Source of the DNA: Pseudomonas asturiensis
GTDB taxonomy: Bacteria > Pseudomonadota > Gammaproteobacteria > Pseudomonadales > Pseudomonadaceae
Direction: 5' to 3'
Length of the DNA: 64,000 nucleotides
Assembly: GCF_900143095.1 (NCBI RefSeq)
Contig: NZ_FRDA01000010.1
Location: 149,202 to 213,201 of the forward strand
Position numbers and translations under genes: made by a program. The notes below the pieces were generated by a model, which was not told the DNA's origin, made no database searches, and saw nothing but the letters and a program-made list of their open reading frames with translations. Positions 51,506 to 60,400 of this stretch are shown here, one piece after another; positions within the stretch are counted from its first letter, which is position 1, and each line of letters opens with the position of its first letter.

Positions 51506-52408
51506 TCAATTACTGGAAAGCTTGTCGCCGCGGGCGAATTTCCAGGTGCGGATAATCTCAAGTCGATCGATGTCCGCCAGATCGCCGGTGAACGGCGCAA
51601 ATGGCGCAGCCAGACGCACGATTCGCTGCGCGGCCTGGTCCAGCAGTGGCTGCCCGGAGGACTCCAGCACCAACACTTCGTACAGCGAGCCATCGCGGTT
51701 GATCGATACCAGTAGTCGCAAGTTTCCGTAGATCTGCTTGCGGCGCGCTTCTTCCGGGTAGTTCAGGTTGCCGACCCGTTCGACTTTCTTGCGCCAGTCA
51801 TCCTTGTACCAGGCACCCTTGTCACGCATGGTCGAGGCTGCGTTCAGGCGATGGATCTTGGGGCGTTTGGCGTACAGCTGCTGCTCGGCGGACAGTTCAG
51901 CCTCGAGACTGGCAATTTCATTGCTCAGTTGCGAGCTGTCGAAGGCCGGGGCGGCCTTGGCGGTGGGCTCGGGTTTGACCTCTTCACGCTTGGCGACGGT
52001 TTTCTGCGGGCTGGGTGCGGTGGTGGCGACGGCGGTTTTCGGCGCTTCCTGCTTGACCACCGGCTTGCTGGCCGGAGGCGGCGTTACCTTGTTGACCTTG
52101 GTGTCCTGATAGGGCGCGATTTCGGTGGTCTTGAGCGTTTCGGCCTTGTCCAGCGTACCGCTGCCCTGCTGGTCGTCCTGGGCGAGAAAGTCTGCCTGTT
52201 TGGGCTTCTCTTCGCTCTTGAAGGTGGCGAGGGTGATTTCCAGCGTCTGCGAGATCTGTTCCGGCTTTACATAGGTAAAGCCCACGCCAAGGATCACCGC
52301 CAGGTGGATCAGCGCGGCGATCATCATGGTGAAACCCAGTCGATCAGCCGGACGTACACCGACGTTGGCAAGCTCCAGGGGGAGGTCGTTTCTGGCCATT
52401 GATGTCAT
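51506..52408 (-). CDS. Energy transducer TonB family protein (TonB3-like)
   Basis: 300 aa (ATG at 52408; 52399 is an alternative). One N-terminal membrane helix (LGFTMMIAALIHLAVILGVG), a Lys/Pro/Ala/Glu-rich periplasmic stalk (PPPASKPVVKQEAPKTAVAT region), and a C-terminal TonB fold (LLVSINRDGSLYEVLVLESS, DRLEIIRTWKFARG). TonB proteins pass proton-motive energy to outer-membrane receptors, but no ExbB/ExbD genes are nearby. In P. aeruginosa the gene at this position, between yqgE and gshB, is tonB3, reported to affect twitching motility, which fits the adjacent Pil-Chp genes. Confidence 0.88.
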   Translation of the reverse strand: MTSMARNDLPLELANVGVRPADRLGFTMMIAALIHLAVILGVGFTYVKPEQISQTLEITLATFKSEEKPKQADFLAQDDQQGSGTLDKAETLKTTEIAPYQDTKVNKVTPPPASKPVVKQEAPKTAVATTAPSPQKTVAKREEVKPEPTAKAAPAFDSSQLSNEIASLEAELSAEQQLYAKRPKIHRLNAASTMRDKGAWYKDDWRKKVERVGNLNYPEEARRKQIYGNLRLLVSINRDGSLYEVLVLESSGQPLLDQAAQRIVRLAAPFAPFTGDLADIDRLEIIRTWKFARGDKLSSN

Positions 52409-52576
52409 TGGCGGTTCAGCATCTCGTCAGCCTGCATGTCAAAGTCCGTGTCGTGTTACAGGTGGCGCATGATAACGCAATGTGCGTTGAAGCTCTGGTG
52501 CGGATCGGACGAAGGGAAGTTAATGCCCTATATGCCCGGCAGTCATCGTGTCACGTCGTGCAGCAAACACCGGGCC

Positions 52577-52662
52577 GTGGGAGGCGGCTTGCCGGCGATG
52601 CAGTCGACGCGGTACATCGGGAGAACCGCATTATCGTTCATCGCGGGCAAGCCCCCTCCCAC
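52577..52662. repeat. REP doublet between tonB-like gene and gshB
   Basis: The 24-bp REP unit (gtgggaggcggcttgccggc+gatg) lies at 52577-52600, with an inverted, slightly diverged copy at 52639-52662 (catcgcgggcaagccccctc+ccac). It fills most of a 295-bp gap. Confidence 0.85.
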
Positions 52663-52703
52663 AGCCGGTGAACTGCACAACAGTGCGCCGTGAAAGCGGC
52701 TGA

Positions 52704-53663
52704 TCAGGCAGCGCGCGCCTGCAGTTTCTTCTCGATGGCATCCATCAGCAAGCCGCCGATGTCGGTGCCAAACGCGTTGTCGATCTCGCGGATGCAGGTC
52801 GGGCTGGTGACGTTGATTTCGGTCAGGTGCTCACCGATCACGTCCAGGCCTACGAACAGCAGCCCCTTCTCGCGCAGCGTCGGGCCGATCTGCTCGGCAA
52901 TCCAGCGGTCCTTGTCACTCAGCGGACGCGCTTCGCCACGGCCGCCAGCGGCCAGGTTGCCACGGGTTTCGCCCGCCGCCGGAATGCGTGCGAGGCAGTA
53001 CGGAACAGGCTCGCCATCAACCATCAGGATGCGTTTGTCGCCGTCCTTGATGGCGGGCAGATAACCTTGCGCCATGATCTGCTGGGTGCCATGCGCGGTC
53101 AGGGTTTCCAGGATCACCGACAGGTTGGGGTCGCCTGCGCGATGACGAAAGATCGACGCGCCGCCCATGCCGTCCAGCGGTTTGAGGATCACGTCGCCTT
53201 GCTGCTCGGCGAACGCGCGGATGATGTCGGCGCGACGGCTTACCAGGGTCGGCGGGGTGCATTGCGGAAACAGTGTGGCGAACAGTTTCTCGTTGCAGTC
53301 ACGCAGGCTCTGCGGCTTGTTTACCACCAGCACGCCGGCACGCTCGGCCTGCTCCAGCAGGTAGGTGGCGTAGACGAATTCCATGTCGAACGGCGGATCC
53401 TTGCGCATCAGGATCACGTCCAGATCGTCCAGGCCTGCATCGACTTCAGCCTCGAATTCGAACCATTTGCCCGGGTCGGCGAACACCTTGAGCGGCTTCA
53501 TGCGCGCACGCGCCTGACCTGCGTTCTGGTACAGGTCCTTCTGCTCCATATAGAACAGTGTCCATCCGCGCGCCTGTGCCGCCAGCAGCATGGCCAGCGA
53601 GCTGTCCTTTTTATAGGAGATGCGCTCAATGGGGTCCATGACAATCCCTAGGCGAACGCTCAT
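52704..53663 (-). CDS. gshB: Glutathione synthetase
   Basis: 319 aa from the ATG at 53663, GAGG upstream. It joins gamma-glutamylcysteine and glycine with ATP. ATP-grasp features: RLGIVMDPIERISYKKDSSL, VILMRKDPPFDMEFVYATYL, VNKPQSLRDCNEKLFATLFP, VILKPLDGMGGASIFRH, GRGEARPLSDKD and VTSPTCIREIDNAFGTDI. It is divergent from pilG. Confidence 0.97.
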   Translation of the reverse strand: MSVRLGIVMDPIERISYKKDSSLAMLLAAQARGWTLFYMEQKDLYQNAGQARARMKPLKVFADPGKWFEFEAEVDAGLDDLDVILMRKDPPFDMEFVYATYLLEQAERAGVLVVNKPQSLRDCNEKLFATLFPQCTPPTLVSRRADIIRAFAEQQGDVILKPLDGMGGASIFRHRAGDPNLSVILETLTAHGTQQIMAQGYLPAIKDGDKRILMVDGEPVPYCLARIPAAGETRGNLAAGGRGEARPLSDKDRWIAEQIGPTLREKGLLFVGLDVIGEHLTEINVTSPTCIREIDNAFGTDIGGLLMDAIEKKLQARAA

Positions 53664-53907
53664 GGGCAATATCCTCTGATCGATTAGGGCCGGTACGGCC
53701 GTGAAATTGGCGTCAGGGTGGCGCTCCGAGTGCGCTGGGTCAAGGGGCAGGCACGCGCTCGCGCACTTTATGGCTTGAGCAGAGAGAGTGTGCTAAAAAG
53801 GCTCGGCATCCGGTCTAAGATCCTGACGGATCCGTGAAGCCATACCATCAGGCTCCCAGTGCTTTGCAGAACGCGCAAAAATTCGCTGCGGCGATGGAAG
53901 AGCAGAT

Positions 53908-54318
53908 ATGGAACAACACCCCACAGCCCTGAAAGTCATGGTCATCGATGACTCGAAGACCATCCGCCGCACCGCCGAAACGCTGCTGAAAAACGCAGGA
54001 TGTGACGTCATCACGGCGGTGGACGGTTTCGACGCACTGGCCAAGATTGCCGATAACCACCCGCGCATCATATTCGTCGATATCATGATGCCGCGCCTGG
54101 ATGGCTATCAGACCTGCGCCCTGATCAAGAACAACCGGGCCTTCAAGTCCACACCTGTCATCATGCTGTCGTCCAAGGACGGGCTGTTCGACAAGGCCAA
54201 AGGACGAATCGTAGGTTCTGATCAGTTTTTGACCAAGCCTTTCAGCAAGGAAGAACTGCTCAGCGCGATCAAGGCTCATGTGCCGAGCTTCGTTGCAGCA
54301 GAACAACATATACCGTGA
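53908..54318 (+). CDS. pilG: Twitching motility response regulator PilG
   Basis: 136 aa single-domain CheY-like receiver: KVMVIDDSKTIRRTAETLLK (acidic pair), IIFVDIMMPRLDGYQTCALI (phospho-Asp), VIMLSSKDGLFDK (Ser switch), SDQFLTKPFSKEELLSAIKA (Lys). No output domain. In P. aeruginosa PilG is phosphorylated by ChpA and promotes pilus extension and cAMP production. GAAGAGC precedes the ATG. First gene of the pilGHIJ-chpAC operon. Confidence 0.96.
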   Translation: MEQHPTALKVMVIDDSKTIRRTAETLLKNAGCDVITAVDGFDALAKIADNHPRIIFVDIMMPRLDGYQTCALIKNNRAFKSTPVIMLSSKDGLFDKAKGRIVGSDQFLTKPFSKEELLSAIKAHVPSFVAAEQHIP

Positions 54319-54365
54319 CGCCCGCGCCCATTGAGCGCGTGCTCGCAACCTGACGGGGAACACCC

Positions 54366-54731
54366 ATGGCTCGAATATTGATCGTCGATGACTCGCCGAC
54401 AGAAATGTACAAACTCACCGGCATGCTGGAAAAGCACGGCCACGAGGTGCTCAAGGCTGAAAACGGCGCAGACGGCGTGGCGTTGGCCCGTCAGGAAAAG
54501 CCCGATGCGGTATTGATGGACATCGTGATGCCGGGCCTCAACGGTTTTCAGGCGACCCGCCAGCTGACCAAGGACGCTGACACCGCGATGATTCCGGTAA
54601 TCATGATCACCACCAAGGATCAGGAAACCGACAAGGTCTGGGGCAAGCGCCAGGGCGCGCGGGATTACCTGACCAAGCCGGTGGATGAAGACACCCTGAT
54701 GAAAACCCTGAATGCGGTGCTGGCCGGCTGA
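54366..54731 (+). CDS. pilH: Twitching motility response regulator PilH
   Basis: 121 aa single-domain receiver: ARILIVDDSPTEMYKLTGML, AVLMDIVMPGLNGFQATRQL (phospho-Asp), VIMITTKDQETDKVW (Thr switch), ARDYLTKPVDEDTLMKTLNA (Lys). In P. aeruginosa it takes phosphate from ChpA and antagonises PilG, favouring retraction. ACGGGGAA precedes the ATG. 47 bp after pilG. Confidence 0.96.
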   Translation: MARILIVDDSPTEMYKLTGMLEKHGHEVLKAENGADGVALARQEKPDAVLMDIVMPGLNGFQATRQLTKDADTAMIPVIMITTKDQETDKVWGKRQGARDYLTKPVDEDTLMKTLNAVLAG

Positions 54732-54745
54732 TTGCCGGAATCATC

Positions 54746-55285
54746 ATGGCCGAGCCACGCACAGCGTTTGAAATGCTTCTGGACATCGATCGGCGCTGCC
54801 GTTCGCTGGCGGCCGGTTTGCCGCTGCAGGAAACCCATCAGCAGGAGTGGAGCGGCATCGGTTTTCGGATGGGTGATCAGCGTTTCGTGGCACCTATCGG
54901 CGAAATTGCCGAAATCCTTCATGAGCCACGTTATGCCGCGCTGCATGGTGTCAAACCCTGGGTGCTGGGCGTCGCCAATCTTCGCGGGCGGTTGCTGCCG
55001 CTCATGGACTTGTGCGGGTTCTTCGGTCACGAACTCTCAGCGGTGCGCAAACAACGGCGTGTGCTGGTGGTGGAGCATCAGGATGTGTTGACGGGCCTGC
55101 TGGTGGACGAGGTCTTCGGCATGCAGCATTTCAGTCAGTTGAGCCTGATCTCCGAGGCGCAGGGCACACCCGATCCGCGTGTTGCGCCGTTTCTGCGCGG
55201 GCAGTTCATTCGGGAGCAGGCGTGGCTGGTGTTCAGTCCCTGGGCGCTGGTGCAGTCGGCAGATTTCATGGATGTGGCGTTGTAG
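54746..55285 (+). CDS. pilI: CheW-like adaptor PilI
   Basis: 179 aa. CheW domain from about residue 35: GIGFRMGDQRFVAPIGEIAE, VKPWVLGVANLRGRLLPLMD (conserved NLRG) and a beta-strand block RRVLVVEHQDVLTGLLVDEV. It bridges the receptor PilJ to the kinase ChpA. 14 bp after pilH. Confidence 0.95.
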   Translation: MAEPRTAFEMLLDIDRRCRSLAAGLPLQETHQQEWSGIGFRMGDQRFVAPIGEIAEILHEPRYAALHGVKPWVLGVANLRGRLLPLMDLCGFFGHELSAVRKQRRVLVVEHQDVLTGLLVDEVFGMQHFSQLSLISEAQGTPDPRVAPFLRGQFIREQAWLVFSPWALVQSADFMDVAL

Positions 55286-55360
55286 AAAAGCCGTTGGCCC
55301 GGTGTTGGCCGGTCTGTTTTGTGTCACGAATCGCAGTTGGTCCAGGCGGGGGCCTGATTA

Positions 55361-57403
55361 ATGAGTAAGACAGGCAGGTCACTGGAAGGCGCTCGAAGCC
55401 GCATGCAGATTGTCGTGCTGTTCTTCGCGCTGATCGTTTTCATCATGTTGCTGTTCGCCAACTTCGCTTACCTCAATACGCAGTCCAATTACGACAAGCA
55501 GTACATCGGGCATGCCGGGGAATTGCGTGTGCTGTCCCAGCGCATTGCGAAAAACGCCACCGAAGCGGCGTCGGGCAAGGCCCAGGCGTTCAAGCTGCTG
55601 GCCGATGCGCGTAACGACTTCGACTTGCGCTGGGGTTACCTCAGAAAGGGTGATCCCAACACCAGCCTGCCTGCCGCGCCGTCGTCGATACGTGACGAGT
55701 TGCGCAACGTGCAGAACGACTGGGAAGCGCTGCGCAAGAACACCGACGTGATTCTGGCCAGCGAGCAGACGGTCCTGTCGCTGCATCAGGTGGCCGCGAC
55801 CCTGGCCGAGACCATTCCACAGTTACAGGCCGAGTACGAAAAGGTCGTCGAGATTCTTCTGCAAAGCAAAGCGCCTGCGACCCAGGTGGTGGTCGCCCAG
55901 CGTCAGGCCCTGCTGGCCGAGCGGATTCTGGGCTCGGTCAACACCGTACTGGCCGGCGATGAAACTGCGGTGCAGGCTGCCGATGCGTTTGGTCGCGACG
56001 CCAGCCAGTTCGGGCGGGTGCTCAATGGCATGCTGGAAGGTAATGCGACCCTGCGCATCGCCCAGGTCGAGGACCGCGATGCGCGGGCGCGACTGGCCGA
56101 AATTGCCGAACTGTTCGAGTTCGTGTCCGGTTCGGTGGACGAGATTCTCGAAACCTCGCCCGAGCTGTACCGGGTGCGGGAAGCGTCCGGCAATATTTTC
56201 AACACCTCGCAGACCCTGCTGGACGAGACTTCGGTGCTGGCCAACAGCCTGGAAAACCTGGCCAACCGGCGCACGGTCAATACCGTGGGCGGTTACGTGC
56301 TGGGGCTGCTGGCGCTGATGTCGATCATCCTGATCGGTCTGGTGATGGTCCGCGAGACCAACCGCCAGTTGCGCGAAACGGCGCAGAAGAGCGAGCGTAA
56401 CCAGAACGCGATCATGCGCCTGCTCGATGAAATCGAGAACCTGGCCGATGGCGACCTGACCGTTGCAGCGTCGGTCACCGAGGATTTCACCGGCGCGATT
56501 GCCGACTCCATCAACTACTCCATTGATCAACTGCGCGAGCTGGTGGTCACGATCAACCTTACGGCCGAGCAGGTGGCCTCGGCGGTCACCGAAACCCAGG
56601 CCACGGCCATGCAGCTGTCGGCGGCGTCCGAGCATCAGGCGCTGCAGATCAGCGCGGCCTCCATGTCGATCAACGACATGGCCGCGTCCATTGATCAGGT
56701 CTCGGCAAATGCTTCGGAATCCTCCTCGGTGGCCGAGCGCTCGGTGACCATCGCCAACAAGGGCAACGAGGTGGTGCACAACACCATTCGCGGCATGGAC
56801 AACATTCGTGAGCAGATTCAGGACACGTCCAAGCGCATCAAGCGTCTTGGCGAGTCTTCGCAGGAAATTGGCGACATTGTCAGCCTGATCGATGACATTG
56901 CCGACCAGACCAACATTCTGGCCCTCAACGCGGCCATTCAGGCGTCCATGGCGGGCGATGCGGGACGCGGTTTTGCGGTGGTGGCGGACGAGGTGCAGCG
57001 TCTGGCCGAGCGGTCATCGTCGGCCACCAAGCAGATTGAAACGCTGGTGCGGGCCATTCAGAACGATACCAACGAAGCGGTCATCTCCATGGAGCAGACC
57101 ACCAGCGAAGTGGTGCGTGGTGCACGGCTGGCGCAGGATGCAGGCGTTGCGCTCGAAGAGATCGAAGGGGTGTCCAGAGTGCTGGCCGAACTGATCGAAA
57201 GTATCACCGACGCGGCGCGGCAACAGGCCGAGTCGGCCGGGCAGATTTCCCAGACCATGAGCGTGATTCAGCAGACCACGTCGCAAACCACCTCGGGCAC
57301 CTCGGCAACGGCCGAAAGCATTGGCAACCTGGCGAAGATGGCCAGCGAAATGCGCCGTTCCGTGTCGGGTTTCACCTTGCCGCCATCGAAAAAAATCGGA
57401 TGA
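55361..57403 (+). CDS. pilJ: Twitching motility chemoreceptor PilJ
   Basis: 680 aa methyl-accepting chemotaxis protein. TM1 at about residues 13-37 (MQIVVLFFALIVFIMLLFAN), two PilJ-type periplasmic repeats to about residue 305, TM2 near 309-330 (YVLGLLALMSIILIGLVMV), HAMP, then a signalling domain with the tip DIADQTNILALNAAIQASMA and VVADEVQRLAERSSSATKQI. In P. aeruginosa PilJ binds retracting pilin and signals surface contact to ChpA. No pilK methyltransferase gene follows, only 47 bp to chpA. Confidence 0.96.
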   Translation: MSKTGRSLEGARSRMQIVVLFFALIVFIMLLFANFAYLNTQSNYDKQYIGHAGELRVLSQRIAKNATEAASGKAQAFKLLADARNDFDLRWGYLRKGDPNTSLPAAPSSIRDELRNVQNDWEALRKNTDVILASEQTVLSLHQVAATLAETIPQLQAEYEKVVEILLQSKAPATQVVVAQRQALLAERILGSVNTVLAGDETAVQAADAFGRDASQFGRVLNGMLEGNATLRIAQVEDRDARARLAEIAELFEFVSGSVDEILETSPELYRVREASGNIFNTSQTLLDETSVLANSLENLANRRTVNTVGGYVLGLLALMSIILIGLVMVRETNRQLRETAQKSERNQNAIMRLLDEIENLADGDLTVAASVTEDFTGAIADSINYSIDQLRELVVTINLTAEQVASAVTETQATAMQLSAASEHQALQISAASMSINDMAASIDQVSANASESSSVAERSVTIANKGNEVVHNTIRGMDNIREQIQDTSKRIKRLGESSQEIGDIVSLIDDIADQTNILALNAAIQASMAGDAGRGFAVVADEVQRLAERSSSATKQIETLVRAIQNDTNEAVISMEQTTSEVVRGARLAQDAGVALEEIEGVSRVLAELIESITDAARQQAESAGQISQTMSVIQQTTSQTTSGTSATAESIGNLAKMASEMRRSVSGFTLPPSKKIG

Positions 57404-57450
57404 TGTTCACCCCATGAACGATCTGGATCGGGTAAAGGGCGGTATTCGTC

Positions 57451-60400
57451 ATGGCTGATCGTCACGACTACGTGGCGCTGGAGTGGCTTAAGGGCGAAAT
57501 CGCCCAGACCCTCACGCAGGCACGTCACGCGCTGGACGAGTTCATCGAGGACCCTGCGAACACAGCGGCGATGGCCGAGTGCCTGAACCTTGTGCATCAG
57601 GTGCATGGCAGTCTGCAGATGATCGAGTTCTACGGCGCTGCGCTGCTGGCCGAAGAAATCGAGCAACTGGTGCTGGCGGTGCAGCAGCATCGCGTCAGCC
57701 ATCCGGTCGAGTCCGAGCAGTTGTTGATTCAGGCCATGACCCAGTTGCCGATCTACCTGGAGCGGATTCATTCGGCGCGCCGTGATCTGCCGCTGGTGGT
57801 CCTGCCGTTGCTCAACGACCTGCGCAGTGCCCGCGGCGAAAGCCTGCTGTCGGAAACCAGCCTGTTCGCCCCGCAACTGGTGGTCGTGCCAGCGCTGGAC
57901 AAGGAAGAACTCGCCCGGCGCAACACGCCCGAGCTGCCCAACCTGTTGCGCAAGTTGCGCCAGACCTTGCAAGCGGCACTGGCGGGCCTGATGCGCGAGC
58001 AGGGCGTCAAAACCCAGCTCGGTTACATGGCCAAGGTATTTGCCAGGCTCGAACAGCTCTGCGAAGACGCGCCGCTGGGGCCGCTCTGGCGGATTTCCAC
58101 GGCGCTGGTCGAAACCATGCTCAACGGCAATTTTGCCAACAGCCCGGCGCTGCGCAGCCTGCTGAAGGATGCCGACAAGGAACTCAAGCGTCTGGCCGAA
58201 CAGGGCATTGAAGGCATCAATCAGCCTGCGCCCGAAGAGTTGCTGAAAAGCCTGCTGTTCTACATCGCCAAATCCGACAGCCTGGCGCCGAAGATGCTCG
58301 ACCTCAAGGATCAGTACGCGCTGGACGACGCTCTGCCCGGCAACGACGTGGTGAATGAAGAGCGCGCCCGCATGGCCGGCCCGGACCGCGACGCCATGCG
58401 TTCGGTCATCGAGGCCCTGTGCGAAGGGCTGGTGCGGGTCAAGGAGCGGCTGGACGTGTTCGTGCGCGGCGACCGTCAGCATGTCAGCGAACTGAACGCG
58501 CTGCTGCCGCCGCTGCGACAGATCGCCGATACCTTGGCAGTGCTGGGTTTTGGCCAGCCGCGCAAGGTGATCATCGATCAACTATCCGTGGTACTGGGAC
58601 TGGCACAAGGGCAGCGCGAGCCCAGCGATGCCGCGTTGATGGACGTCGCGGGAGCGTTGCTCTATGTCGAATCGACGCTGGCAGGCATGGCGGGCAACAC
58701 CGAACAGGCCAGCCGTGAAGAAAGCCGCTTGCCGACCACCGACCTGATCCAGATTCACCAGTTGGTGATTCGTGAAGCACGCACGGTGTTGCAACAGGCC
58801 AAGGACGTGATTCTGGAGTCCATCGACGGCGAGTGGGACCGGCGACGCCTCGACCCGTTGTGCGCCTTGCTGGTTCAGGTGCGCGGCGCGCTGGCCATGA
58901 TCCCGCTGGCACGTGCGGCCAGTCTGCTGGCGGCGTGCAACGAATACATTCAGGAACACCTGCTGGTGGACGAGACGCGTCCCGATGCGGTCCTGCTAGA
59001 CTGCCTGGCTGATACCCTTACTGGCGTCGAATACTACCTGGAGCGCATGGGCGAAGACCATGAAGCGCCCGGTGACCAGATCCTCGATCTGGCGCAGCAG
59101 AGCCTGGCGCGGCTGGGCTACGCGCCTGCGCCGGATACGCTGGAAGTGCCGCTGCTCGACGAAGTGATCACCCAGGATGAATTGCTGGCGCTGGATGACC
59201 GCAAGGCGCTGGTCAGCCCGACGCAGACCATCGCTCAGGTGCTGGCGAGTCCGGTGTCTGCCGTGAATCCGCCTGCTCGCCATGCCCCGACGAGCCTGTT
59301 GCCACCGCCCTCCGGCGAAGACGCCGTGGACGACGAACTGCGTGAAGTCTTCCTCGAAGAAGCCGAGGAAGTGCTGGATGCGCTGCGAGAGTACCTGCCC
59401 AGGTGGCTGAACTCGCTGGCGGCGGGTCATCAGTGGGATGTCGCTGCGCTGACCGAAGTGCGTCGGGCGTTCCACACGCTCAAGGGCAGCGGGCGCATGG
59501 TGCGTGCGCTGATCCTGAGCGAGCTGGCCTGGTCGGTTGAAAACCTGCTGAACCGTATTCTGGAAGGCGACGTACTGCCGGGTCTGGAAGCCCGGCAACT
59601 GACGCATGAAGTACTGGCGCTGTTGCCGCTTGTCATCAGGGATTTTGCCGAAGGTGCCCAGCGTCAACGCAACGACGTCGATTTGCTGGCCGCGCGTGCG
59701 CATGCGTTGGCCAACGGTCTGGAGCCTCCCGCACTGCCGGTGGAGTCGACGGACGTCGAAGTCATCGATCCGCAGTTGCTGGAGATCTTCCGCCAGGAAG
59801 CGCTCGGTCACCTGAATACCCTGAACCTTTTTCTCGAGGGTGCCGAGCAATCGGCCTCGCCGTCGATCAGCGACAGCCTGCTGCGCGCCCTGCATACACT
59901 CAAGGGCAGCGCGCACATGGCGGGCGTGTTGCCGATGGCCGAACTGGCCAGCCCGCTGGACCAACTGGTGCGCGAGTACAAGGCCAATCTGATCGCCATC
60001 GGCTCGCCGGAAATTCGCTTGCTGCGCAGTGCCGAGCCACTCCTGCTCAAAGGCCTTGAACAACTGGACAGCCAGCCGTTTGCACCGATTCCAGGTGCGC
60101 CAGCCTTGATCGAGGCGGCCTATTCGCTGCTCAATGACCGGCTGACGTCGGCGTTGCGCGAATCGGACAACGGCCTGCGCATCAAACGCAATCCTCAGTT
60201 GATCGCCAGCTTCCTCGCTGAAGGCATGGACATCGTGCTGGACGCGGAAAACCTGCTGCGACGCTGGCGCGAGCATCCCGGCGAGCGTCAGGAGCTCAGC
60301 GCCCTGCTCGACGAGCTGACCACGCTGGGTCATGGCGCTCACCTGGCCGACCTGCCGCAGGTCGATGAACTCTGCGAAGCCTTGCTCGACCTGTATGGCG

